From a candidate division NC10 bacterium CSP1-5 (GTDB lineage Bacteria; Methylomirabilota; Methylomirabilia; Methylomirabilales; CSP1-5): a DNA stretch of 64,000 nucleotides. Below are positions 28,727 to 36,238 of the stretch, in pieces. The notes beneath the pieces were generated by a model that saw only the letters and a program-made list of their open reading frames with translations, did no database searches and was not told where the DNA came from. Both the position numbers and the translations under genes were made by a program. Location of the stretch: assembly GCA_001443495.1 (NCBI GenBank), contig LDXR01000015.1, positions 1 through 64,000 on the forward strand. Direction: 5' to 3'. Numbering within the stretch: position 1 is the first letter of the stretch; each line of letters starts with the position of its first letter.

Positions 28727-28884
28727 TCAGAGAAGGGCCCGGAGTCGCTCCGGGGACTTGAGGATGAGGCGCCGCCCGTGCACTTCGAGGAGCCCTTCCT
28801 GACGGAATTGACTCAGGAGCCGCACGGCCGTCTCCGGGCTGAGACCGGCCAAAGCAGCAAGCTTCCCGCCTTATCGTGCCACTG
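28727..28884 (-). pseudogene. Remnant of a Crp/Fnr-family regulator (C-terminal helix-turn-helix, frameshifted)
   Basis: On the minus strand this stretch encodes LAALAGLSPETAVRLLSQFR followed by QEGLLEVHGRRLILKSPERL and a stop at 28727. This is a textbook Crp/Fnr helix-turn-helix and wing. Just upstream the frame is broken: TIRRE is in another frame and joins to LAALAGLS if one extra G is removed. No sensor domain is present upstream, because the intact GYD gene ends at 28921. It is therefore a decayed 3' fragment of a regulator gene. Its proximity to an FNR-type box suggests it once controlled the adjacent oxidase. Confidence 0.7.
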
Positions 28885-28920
28885 GTTGAGGCGCAGCCTG
28901 ACTCTGCCTCGCCGCTCTGG

Positions 28921-29214
28921 CTATGGGATCCCCTTGAGGATTTCCGCCATCTCTTTGGCGGAATAGGCCCTCAGGGTCTCGGTCTTGACGTTCCCCAAGG
29001 TGCCCAGGGCCAACATGAGGCGGCTGATGGTGTGGTCGTCCGGGGCCTCCATGATCACCACCACGTCGTACCGCCCCATGGTCCAATGAATCTCCCTGAC
29101 CTTCACCTTGGTTTTCTGCGCGAGCGCCTGGAACGCCTCGGCCCGCCTGGTCGTCTCCTTGACCTTTCGGATCCCCTGATCGGTCCAATTGAGCAGGCTG
29201 ACATATATCGGCAT
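28921..29214 (-). CDS. GYD-domain protein
   Basis: A 97-residue cytosolic protein of the GYD family: MPIYVSLLNWTDQGIRKVKE, then WTMGRYDVVVIMEAPDDH and LGTLGNVKTETLRAYSAKE. The family has a ferredoxin-like alpha/beta fold with unknown function. The ATG at 29214 has GGAGGAGGG upstream, better than the longer frame to 29328. It lies between the Crp/Fnr remnant and the ferrochelatase gene with 159 bases upstream, so it may be its own unit. Confidence 0.85.
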   Translation of the reverse strand: MPIYVSLLNWTDQGIRKVKETTRRAEAFQALAQKTKVKVREIHWTMGRYDVVVIMEAPDDHTISRLMLALGTLGNVKTETLRAYSAKEMAEILKGIP

Positions 29215-29373
29215 CGCCCTCCTCCTTCTCTTGGCGCCTCTAATGCGCCCGGCCACTATACCTCGATCTCCAGTTCCTCGATCATCCGATGGCCCTCTGA
29301 CCCCTTCTCCCCCGGGGGACCCGTTCACGAAGATGGACGCATGCAGGGCCGGAGCTTCCCCGTCAACATGCTT

Positions 29374-30318
29374 TCAGAATCCGACGTTCTTTTCGCCGCG
29401 AGATGCGGCGGCGGTCGCCTGCAACACCTCCTCGGCCAGTCCCTCGAGAAACTCGGGATCCAAGTTCAGCGACTCGGTCCGGCGGAGCGTGAGGCCGAGC
29501 TCCCGGGCTTTGGCCTGGGCCTCCAGGTCGATATCGTAGAGGATTTCCAGGTGATCGGCCACGAAGCCGATGGGAACCACCAGCACCTGCGAACGCCCTT
29601 CCCCTTTGAGGTCCTCGAGCACATCGAGGAGATCCGGCCCCAGCCAGGGAAACGGGGTCTTCCCGGCGCTCTGGTAGGCTCGGCGCCAGTGGGAGAGGGC
29701 CAGGCGCTCGGCCAGGGCTCGGGCCGTCTCCTCGAGACGCGTGGGATAGGGATCTTGCCTGGCGAGAATCCCCTCGGGGAGGCTGTGGGCCGTAAAGAGC
29801 ACCACGGTCTGGTCGGCCCCCGGCGCGGGGAAAGCGGCCAGCTCTCGCTCAATTCTCCTCGCGAGAGCCGAGAGATAGAGAGGATTCAGGTGCCAGCTCC
29901 GGATGACGTGCGCCTTCACCTCCGGGTGCGCCTCGAGGACCTCTCGCGCGTACCGCAGGTAATCGTCGATGATCATTTTTGACTCATGGGGAGCCAGGAC
30001 CAGGGCCACCATCTCATGAACACCATCGCGGAGCATCTCCGCCACTACCTCGGCGATGAAGGGCGGGGAGTGTTTCATGGCGAGATAGACCTGGAAGCGC
30101 CCCGGCGCCCTCCGATCGAGGGCCTCCTGAAGCGCCTTGGCCTGAGACTCGGTGATCTGATAGAGCGGCGACACCCCCCCGATGGCCTGGTAGCGTTCGG
30201 TGAGCTCCTCCACCTCTTCCTCGGTTGGCTTCCGTCCCCGGCGGATATGGGTGAAGTATGCCTCCACCTCGCCCAGGCTCCTCGGCGTCCCGTAGGCCAT
30301 GAGCAGCACCCCGATCAT
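29374..30318 (-). CDS. hemH: Ferrochelatase, coproporphyrin-type (CpfC-like)
   Basis: A 314-residue ferrochelatase inserting Fe2+ into a porphyrin. Key segments: LLMAYGTPRSLGEVEAYFTHI, RRGRKPTEEEVEELTERYQA, IGGVSPL, FTAHSLPEGI with the catalytic His, and GFVADHLEILYDIDLEAQAK with the catalytic Glu. These match Gram-positive coproporphyrin ferrochelatases (Bacillus HemH/CpfC) closely, more than proteobacterial protoporphyrin enzymes. The start at 30318 was chosen for its ATGA overlap with hemE; a frame to 30345 lies inside hemE. Together with HemQ in the same cluster it points to the coproporphyrin-dependent haem pathway. Confidence 0.92.
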   Translation of the reverse strand: MIGVLLMAYGTPRSLGEVEAYFTHIRRGRKPTEEEVEELTERYQAIGGVSPLYQITESQAKALQEALDRRAPGRFQVYLAMKHSPPFIAEVVAEMLRDGVHEMVALVLAPHESKMIIDDYLRYAREVLEAHPEVKAHVIRSWHLNPLYLSALARRIERELAAFPAPGADQTVVLFTAHSLPEGILARQDPYPTRLEETARALAERLALSHWRRAYQSAGKTPFPWLGPDLLDVLEDLKGEGRSQVLVVPIGFVADHLEILYDIDLEAQAKARELGLTLRRTESLNLDPEFLEGLAEEVLQATAAASRGEKNVGF

Positions 30319-31343
30319 CCTCTGGCTCCTTGGGCGTGGACCCAATCCACCAGGCGCGCAACCCGCTCTGGCGGGGTGGCGGGAAGGATGCCATGGCCGA
30401 GGTTGAAAATGTGGCCGACGAGCATCCGCCCTTCCCCCACGATCGTCGAGGCCTTCGCCAACAGGTCCTCTTCATGGCCGAGGAGCAGGGTAGGGTCGAG
30501 GTTCCCCTGGAGGGCGTAGGTGTTGTCGAAGATTCCCTTCGCCTGAGTCAGGGAGACCCGCCAGTCCACCCCCATCACCTCCACAGGCAGGGTGACGAAC
30601 TCGGGGAAGAGGTGAGCGCTTGCCGTGCTGAAGTAGATCCGAGGCACCCCATTGCCGACCTGCTCGAGCTGCGCGTTGAGGTAGGGTTTGACCCGTTCGC
30701 GGAAGTCCTGCGGCGAAAGGACACCCACCCAGGAATCAAAGATCTGGACCATCTGGACCCCCGCCTCGATCTGCCCCTTGAGGTACAGGGCGAGATTATC
30801 GGCGAGTCGTTTCATCAGGCCCTCCCACTCCCGAGGATATGTGTGGAGAAAGGCCCGCGTCCGGGGATAGTCACGAGAGGGCTTGCCTTCGATCAGGTAG
30901 GAGGCAAAGGTGAAGGGTCCGCCGGTAAAGCCGATGAGCGGACGATCCAGCTCGCGGCGGAGGAGGCGGATGGCATGAAAGGTGAACTCCACCCCGCCGA
31001 GATCCAGGGGTGGCAGCACGGCCAGCTCCGCGGGTGTGAGGGCCTTTTGCAACACGGGGCCTCTCCCCTCGACCAGATCAAAGGACACCCCCATCCCCCA
31101 GAGGGGGACCAGGAGATCCGAGAACAGGATCGCTGCATCGAGATCGAAGCGGCGGAGCGGCTGGAGCGTGGCCTCGACCGTGAGTTCCGGTGCCCGGCAG
31201 ATCTCCTCCATCGAGTGTCTTTCTCGCAGCTGCCGGTACTCCGGGAGGTACCGGCCCGCCTGACGCATGATCCAGATGGGCGTCGTGTCTACAGGCTTTC
31301 GGCGGGCTGCGTTGAGAATCCGTTCACGCATTTTTCCCACCAC
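30315..31343 (-). CDS. hemE: Uroporphyrinogen decarboxylase
   Basis: A 342-residue HemE that converts uroporphyrinogen III to coproporphyrinogen III in the cytosol. The N-terminal signature PIWIMRQAGRYLPEYRQLRE is complete, and GFTGGPFTFASYLIEG and the C-terminal GNLDPTLLLG and VGHIFNLGHGI segments are present. Length is normal. The start may be the GTG at 31343 (GAGGG upstream) or the ATG at 31331, which gives a more usual N-terminus. The gene overlaps the ferrochelatase gene by four bases and follows the CopD-like gene by six. Confidence 0.95.
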   Translation of the reverse strand: MVGKMRERILNAARRKPVDTTPIWIMRQAGRYLPEYRQLRERHSMEEICRAPELTVEATLQPLRRFDLDAAILFSDLLVPLWGMGVSFDLVEGRGPVLQKALTPAELAVLPPLDLGGVEFTFHAIRLLRRELDRPLIGFTGGPFTFASYLIEGKPSRDYPRTRAFLHTYPREWEGLMKRLADNLALYLKGQIEAGVQMVQIFDSWVGVLSPQDFRERVKPYLNAQLEQVGNGVPRIYFSTASAHLFPEFVTLPVEVMGVDWRVSLTQAKGIFDNTYALQGNLDPTLLLGHEEDLLAKASTIVGEGRMLVGHIFNLGHGILPATPPERVARLVDWVHAQGARG

Positions 31344-31349
31344 GTCGCA

Positions 31350-31754
31350 TCACCCTCGCATCCGGACCGACAGGTACAGGATCACGATGCCCAGGATTAG
31401 ATTCGTCCGCCCGATCTGGAGCGCGGCGGTGAAGAAACCCCCCTTTCGCCGAGCGGCGGTGGGCGCAATCCAGAAGTCGTGGAGGACCTTGAGCACAAGG
31501 GCGATGCCCACGAGCGTGAGCTTCAGTGACAGGGGCCACCCACGCCAGTCCCATCCGCGTTGCACTAAATACGCCCCCGTCGTGAGCAGTAGGGCAAAGG
31601 CGATCCAGGAGAGGACCCGGAACGTTCTGCCGAGCTCGCGCATGGCGGGGGGGGTCGTCCGGAGCCGCGGGGCCACGGCGAAGAAGAGGATGTTTCCCCC
31701 GATCCACGCGACAGCCGAAAGCAAGTGCAGAAACAGCATGCTGGGATAGATCAT
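31350..31754 (-). CDS. Four-helix CopD/HemJ-like membrane protein
   Basis: A 134-residue integral membrane protein of four helices. The first helix reads MLFLHLLSAVAWIGG, with H10 in the LH..AWIGG pattern common to CopD-domain and HemJ proteins. A later helix has LKLTLVGIALVLKVLHDFW, with K78 and H92, which resembles the Lys-His helix of HemJ. CopD relatives are linked to copper uptake; HemJ is a haem-dependent (copro)porphyrinogen oxidase. Embedded between the PNPOx-like gene and hemE, a role in haem synthesis is reasonable, but the protein is short and no motif settles it. Confidence 0.7.
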   Translation of the reverse strand: MIYPSMLFLHLLSAVAWIGGNILFFAVAPRLRTTPPAMRELGRTFRVLSWIAFALLLTTGAYLVQRGWDWRGWPLSLKLTLVGIALVLKVLHDFWIAPTAARRKGGFFTAALQIGRTNLILGIVILYLSVRMRG

Positions 31755-31799
31755 GGCTCGCTCCGATAGGTTGGGGTCTCGCGTGCACGGCTGGCGGCC

Positions 31800-32291
31800 C
31801 TACGTCTCGGGATGGGGGACGAGTTCGAGGAGGACCCGATTTCCCCATCCGAAGTGTTCCTCTGAAAGGACAAAGACGCGCTCCGCCAGGAACCGAAAGC
31901 ACCGGAGATCGAGACTTTCCTGGACCACGGCCCGAATAGAGAAACGTCTCCGGGCCCGGGGGAACCGACGGAGGTAGATCCGGATGGCCCGGAGCGCCTC
32001 TGTCTCCCGCAAGAGCGCCACCGTTCCCTCCATCTGGAGACCCCGAAGGGGTCGCGTGTCGTTGGGATGGATGGCCGCAGCCACTCGGGGTCGCGCCGAC
32101 AGATTCTGCACGTGGCGGGTGGAGAGGCGGGACATAAAATAGAGGGAAACCCCCGAGGCGGTGGGTTCCCGGGCGTAAATGACGGGCGTGGCCCAGGGAC
32201 CGTCTGCTCCCCAGGTCGCGAGGGTCATGATCCGGTTCTCCTCGAGAAGGGAGAAACAGACCTCACGAAGCAGCGTGGGGTCCCGGGACAT
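31800..32291 (-). CDS. Pyridoxamine 5'-phosphate oxidase-like FMN-binding protein
   Basis: A 163-residue split-barrel flavoprotein-like protein. The N-terminal strand MTLATWGADGPWATPVIYAR and LYFMSRLSTRHVQNLSARPR followed by LQMEGTVALL are typical of the PNPOx/general-stress family (YhbP-like). Cofactor may be FMN, F420 or haem; sequence does not decide. It lies between hemQ and the CopD-like gene on the same strand, suggesting a link with haem metabolism. The second half (SLDLRCFRFLAERVFVLSEE) is typical of the family's C-terminal strand. Confidence 0.8.
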   Translation of the reverse strand: MSRDPTLLREVCFSLLEENRIMTLATWGADGPWATPVIYAREPTASGVSLYFMSRLSTRHVQNLSARPRVAAAIHPNDTRPLRGLQMEGTVALLRETEALRAIRIYLRRFPRARRRFSIRAVVQESLDLRCFRFLAERVFVLSEEHFGWGNRVLLELVPHPET

Positions 32292-32324
32292 CGCCGCGCA
32301 CGGGATCAGTGGGTATGGGGTTCT

Positions 32325-32990
32325 TCACTGGGGGTCTTCCTCGCCGAAGACCTCATGGAGCACGTCCTGGAGCGGCCCATGCCGCCCGGTGAAGATCGGG
32401 GTGTCGCGGCGGGTGTACAGTCGACCCGCCGTGCTCCGGAGGGCGGTGACCAGCTCGGAAAAGCGTTTCAGGTCATCCGTTTCGTATCCCACCACGAACT
32501 CCCAGTCAGCAATCCCGGTAGAGTAGACCAGCACCTGGTCGATCTCTGTGAAGGCGTGCCCCACCCGAGCGTGGTCCTTCATCATGGCCCGCCGGTCATC
32601 GGCAGAAAGCTGGTACCAGTCATGGGTCTTGATGAACGGGTAGACCACCAGATAGCGTTTCCGTTCTCCTGGCACCTGGACGCTGATGCCGCTCTGGCCG
32701 GTGTACTGCGAGGGGCGCACGTAGCCCCAGAGGCTCGCCGTCAGTTCCAGGTTCGTCCGGAGAAAGCGGCCGCCCACCCATTGATAGGCCTCGATCTCAT
32801 CCGTCGCCAGCCAGAATCCCAGGTCCGCCGAGGCGCGGAGCCCCACAAGGCTGTAGGGGTACAGCGCCACGACCCCTGGGAATTTCTGGGCTTCTTCCGT
32901 CGCACGCCGGACCTGCTCCCTCATCTCGGGCGTGCGCAGCCCTTGGGGAACCCGGAAATAGAGAAACCCATGCACCTGTATCTCAGTCAT
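32325..32990 (-). CDS. hemQ: Coproheme decarboxylase (HemQ/ChdC), chlorite-dismutase family
   Basis: A 221-residue protein of the chlorite dismutase superfamily. YPFIKTHDWYQLS carries Y117 and K121, the Tyr-x3-Lys pair of coproheme decarboxylases, and MMKDH follows. In the distal segment DQVLVYSTGIADWEF the position of the chlorite dismutase Arg is Gln (Q152), as in HemQ, so chlorite dismutation is unlikely. HemQ oxidatively decarboxylates coproheme to haem b, the final step of the coproporphyrin-dependent pathway. ATG at 32990 was chosen (GAGGGAGACGG upstream, family-typical N-terminus) over a frame to 33053. Confidence 0.88.
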   Translation of the reverse strand: MTEIQVHGFLYFRVPQGLRTPEMREQVRRATEEAQKFPGVVALYPYSLVGLRASADLGFWLATDEIEAYQWVGGRFLRTNLELTASLWGYVRPSQYTGQSGISVQVPGERKRYLVVYPFIKTHDWYQLSADDRRAMMKDHARVGHAFTEIDQVLVYSTGIADWEFVVGYETDDLKRFSELVTALRSTAGRLYTRRDTPIFTGRHGPLQDVLHEVFGEEDPQ

Positions 32991-33269
32991 TTTGCCGTCT
33001 CCCTCCTCAGGGGGTGACACAAACCCGCATCGTACTATATGCCCCGAGGCCATCCGGGGTCAACCGAATCTGTGGAGGGGAGGCGGTCTTGATCTTGCAT
33101 GGGGAGGAGCGATCCGGCCCGAATCATGCTATGGTATGGGGAGCGGCGACGCAAGCAGTCGGGGTGCAGACAAGGGCCTTGCGCGCGTCGTTTCAATGGG
33201 CGACAACCATACACAGGAAGCGCTGGCCGACGCCGGCCAGTGCCTCCCAGCGATGAACGGAACTGAGCA

Positions 33270-35255
33270 ATGACGCAGCGAGTGGAGATTTCATGTTGCC
33301 CGCAGCCTGAGGGTGTACTCGAGCGGCGGGTGGCGGAGCCCGGCTTTGCGCCGCGGCCTTCCCCCGAGGACGCTGGGGCGTCGCAACGGCGCCGGATGGC
33401 GGTCCTCACCGCCGTCTGCTTGCTCGCGCTGGCGGCAGGCGCACTCCTCGAGCTCGTCTCCGGGGTTCCCCGGGTCGCCCCACTCGCCTTTTTCGTCCTC
33501 GCATATCTGTCCGGTGGGTACTACAGCACCAGGAACGCCATTGCCGCCCTGCGCGAAAGGACCGTTGACGTCAACCTCCTCATGGTGACGGCAGCCGTCG
33601 GCGCCGCCACGATCGATTACTGGCAGGAGGGGGCGGTGCTGATGTTCCTCTTCTCGCTCTCGAACACGTTAGAGTCGTTTGCGATGGCCCGGACACGGCG
33701 GGCCATCACTCAACTGATGACGCTCAGTCCTGAGGACGCCCGGGTCCGCCGCAACGGTGAGGAGGTCCGCGTGCCGGTCGCGGAGCTCCGGGTGGGTGAG
33801 GTCGTGATCGTCGGGCCCACGGAGCGCATCCCGATCGACGGGGAGGTGCTGGCAGGGCGGTCGGGGGTCGATGAGTCTCCCATCACGGGCGAGTCGATTC
33901 CGGTGGGGAAGGGGCCGGGCGATGGGGTGTACGCCGGCTCCCTCAATCAGCAAGGAGTGCTCGAGATCCGGATGAGCCGTCCGGCCTCCGAAAGCACCCT
34001 CGCCCGCGTGATCCGCCTCGTGGAAGAGGCTCAGAGTCAGAAGGCCGAGGCGCAGCACCTGACCGAGTGGATCGGCCGCTACTACACGGCGGTGGTTCTG
34101 GGGGGTGCGTCCCTGTTCATCCTGATCCCGCCGCTCTTCCTCGGATGGCCCTTCGTGCTGACCTTCTATCGGGCGATGACGCTCTTGGTAGTCGCCTCGC
34201 CCTGCGCCCTCGTGATCTCTATCCCGGCGGCCGTCCTTTCCGCCATTGCCGGCGGCGCCCGCGACGGGATCCTTTTCAAGGGAGGGGTCACCCTCGAACA
34301 GGCGGCAGCGGTCCGGGTCGTGGCGCTCGACAAGACGGGGACCCTGACCGAGGGCAAGCCACGCGTGACCGATGTCCTTGCGCTGGACCAGGAGGACGGC
34401 GCTGCGGTGCTTGGTCTGGCGGCTGCCGTCGAGGTCCGCTCGGAACATCATCTGGGCAAGGCGGTGGTCGAGGCAGCGGGCGAGCGCGGGTTGCCCGTGG
34501 TTCCGGCCGAAGAGATCGAGACCTTCCCGGGGCGCGGGATCTGCGGGGTGGTGCAGGGGCGGCGCGTCTGGGTGGGGAATCAGGGGTTGATGCGCGAGAC
34601 CGGCGTGGGGTTCGACGGCGTGGTGCTATCGCGGATCCAGGCGCTCGAGTCTCAGGGGAAAACCGTCGTCGTGGTCGGCGCCGAGCGCCCGCTCGGGTTG
34701 ATCGCGGTCGCCGATACGGTCCGGCCGGCAGCCCGCCGGGTCGTGGAGGAGCTCCGGCGCCAGGGGATCACCCATCTGGTGATGCTGACCGGGGACAACG
34801 CGCGTGTCGCCAATGCGGTCGCGGCGGAGATCGGGATTTCCGAGTGGCGCGCGGGGCTCTTGCCGGAGCAGAAGGTGGCGGCGGTGCGTGAACTCGTTGC
34901 CACCCGCGGTCCGGTCGCGATGGTCGGAGACGGCGTCAATGATGCGCCGGCCCTGGCCGCGGCGACCGTCGGAGTGACCATGGGCGGGGCGGCAACCGAT
35001 GTGGCGCTCGAGACCGCGGATGTCGTCCTGATGGCTGACGATCTGACGAAGCTGCCGCGGGCCCTGGAGCTGAGCCGCCGCTGCCGGCGGGTGGTCCTGC
35101 AGAATCTCGGGTTCGCGGGGTTGGTGATCCTGGGACTGGTGACCTCGACTTTGATCGGGTGGATGACGCTCCCCGTCGGCGTCGTGGGTCACGAGGGGAG
35201 CACCCTGCTCGTCGTCTTGAACGGCCTCCGACTCTTGCGCCGTCCCACCATCTGA
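33270..35255 (+). CDS. P1B-4-type heavy-metal transporting ATPase
   Basis: A 661-residue P-type ATPase with six helices and no N-terminal metal-binding domain, although the N-terminus has a CC pair. Visible landmarks are the actuator loop (GVDESPITGESIPVGKG), SPC in the metal-site helix (SPCALVIS, about residue 310), the phosphorylation site DKTGT (about 354), MLTGDN, and GDGVNDAPAL. HEGST in the last helix together with SPC defines the P1B-4 subgroup, which exports Co2+, Fe2+ or Ni2+ and includes the iron exporter PfeT. Divergent from the haem cluster, it may protect against iron excess, but the metal is inferred. The 33054-33269 upstream stretch shows no gene. Confidence 0.9.
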   Translation: MTQRVEISCCPQPEGVLERRVAEPGFAPRPSPEDAGASQRRRMAVLTAVCLLALAAGALLELVSGVPRVAPLAFFVLAYLSGGYYSTRNAIAALRERTVDVNLLMVTAAVGAATIDYWQEGAVLMFLFSLSNTLESFAMARTRRAITQLMTLSPEDARVRRNGEEVRVPVAELRVGEVVIVGPTERIPIDGEVLAGRSGVDESPITGESIPVGKGPGDGVYAGSLNQQGVLEIRMSRPASESTLARVIRLVEEAQSQKAEAQHLTEWIGRYYTAVVLGGASLFILIPPLFLGWPFVLTFYRAMTLLVVASPCALVISIPAAVLSAIAGGARDGILFKGGVTLEQAAAVRVVALDKTGTLTEGKPRVTDVLALDQEDGAAVLGLAAAVEVRSEHHLGKAVVEAAGERGLPVVPAEEIETFPGRGICGVVQGRRVWVGNQGLMRETGVGFDGVVLSRIQALESQGKTVVVVGAERPLGLIAVADTVRPAARRVVEELRRQGITHLVMLTGDNARVANAVAAEIGISEWRAGLLPEQKVAAVRELVATRGPVAMVGDGVNDAPALAAATVGVTMGGAATDVALETADVVLMADDLTKLPRALELSRRCRRVVLQNLGFAGLVILGLVTSTLIGWMTLPVGVVGHEGSTLLVVLNGLRLLRRPTI

Positions 35256-35476
35256 GCTTCGCGGACATCTCTCAGGCTCCATCTCAGGGTGGCCTCCCTC
35301 GCAGGTGGTCCGGGGCCGCTGGTGTTCGAACACCCCATGAAACTCGCATGCAAATGGGCCTTGTGTCTCGGAGGAGAGCGGGGTATCCTACGCCTGGCGT
35401 GACCGAAGCGCTGTTCGGTGACATGCGCGGCTTGGACTTTTGGACCTACGGGAGAGGGCTTCATACGGAGACGCGG

Positions 35477-35935
35477 ATGCGCGTTGAAGACTGGATGCGG
35501 CGGAGACCGGTGACCATCTCGCCGCAGGAGACCCTCCGGACCGCCTGGCGCATCATTCGCGAGCACCGGATCCGGCACTTGCCGGTCGTGGAACAGGGTC
35601 GATTGGTCGGGATCGTCACCGACCGGGACCTCCGGCACGCGCTTCCCTCCCGGGCGGCGAGCCTCGAGGTGCACGAGATCCCGTACCTGGCCGAAAAGGT
35701 CCGCATCTGGGAGGTCATGGCCCGCGCTGTCGTGACCATCCATCGCGAGGCGCCGGTCGAAGAGGCCGCCCACCTCCTCTTGAAATACCGGATCGGGGGC
35801 CTGCCGGTCGTCAAGGGAGAAATCCTCGTCGGCATCATTACGAAGACTGATCTATTGCGGGCCCTCATCCATCGGAAGCAGGGGCAGGCCCCGCGCCAAC
35901 CCTCCCGCAAGACAGCCCGAAAAGCTCGGTCGTAG
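35477..35935 (+). CDS. Tandem CBS-domain protein
   Basis: A 152-residue protein made of two CBS domains: VTISPQETLRTAWRIIREHR to VGIVTDRDLRHALP, then VTIHREAPVEEAAHLLLKYR to VGIITKTDLLRALI. Such pairs bind adenine nucleotides and regulate partner proteins. The C-terminal tail is basic (RQPSRKTARKARS). ATG at 35477 has GGAG 6 bases upstream; a longer frame to 35159 overlaps the ATPase gene and is not protein-like. The 220 bases before it hold nothing obvious. Confidence 0.88.
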   Translation: MRVEDWMRRRPVTISPQETLRTAWRIIREHRIRHLPVVEQGRLVGIVTDRDLRHALPSRAASLEVHEIPYLAEKVRIWEVMARAVVTIHREAPVEEAAHLLLKYRIGGLPVVKGEILVGIITKTDLLRALIHRKQGQAPRQPSRKTARKARS

Positions 35936-35983
35936 CGCGCCCGCAGCGTCGGTGGAGATTGACTCTCGAAGGGATGCGCGGCC

Positions 35984-36238
35984 ATGCGCCTCGTCGGAGA
36001 AGTTCGTGATGGGCGATTCATCCGCCGGTTGACCCGCTTCTCTGGTGAGGCCCTTCTCGGTCAGAGGCGCGTGCGCGCCCACATTCCCCATTCAGGACGA
36101 CTGGGAGAACTCCTCGTTCCGGGAAGGCGCGTCCTCCTCCGCCGAGAGAGGGGAAAGAGTCGGAAGACAGCACATGATCTCGTCCATGCCCTTCCCGTTT
36201 TTCTCACACGTGAAGGCGACGTGGTCGAGAGGAAATAA
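35984..36238 (+). pseudogene. sfsA: N-terminal fragment of SfsA (sugar fermentation stimulation protein)
   Basis: An 84-codon frame that matches only the N-terminal OB-fold part of SfsA: GRFIRRLTRFSGEALL, then RVRAHIPHSGRLGELLVPGR and RKTAHDLV. Full-length SfsA is about 230-240 residues; here it stops after the first domain and the tail (HALPVFLTREGDVVERK) is unrelated. The DNA/nuclease-like C-terminal part is missing, so it is a truncated gene. Its stop codon shares a base with the nnrS-like start (TAATG), so the remnant may survive as a translational leader for that gene. Confidence 0.7.

Noticed and set aside
32325-32990. Chlorite dismutase, with cassette 1 as a (per)chlorate reductase
   Set aside because: The distal position is Gln, not the Arg needed for chlorite dismutation, and haem genes surround it, so HemQ is the better call. 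Cassette 1 as a chlorate enzyme remains possible but gets no support from this gene.
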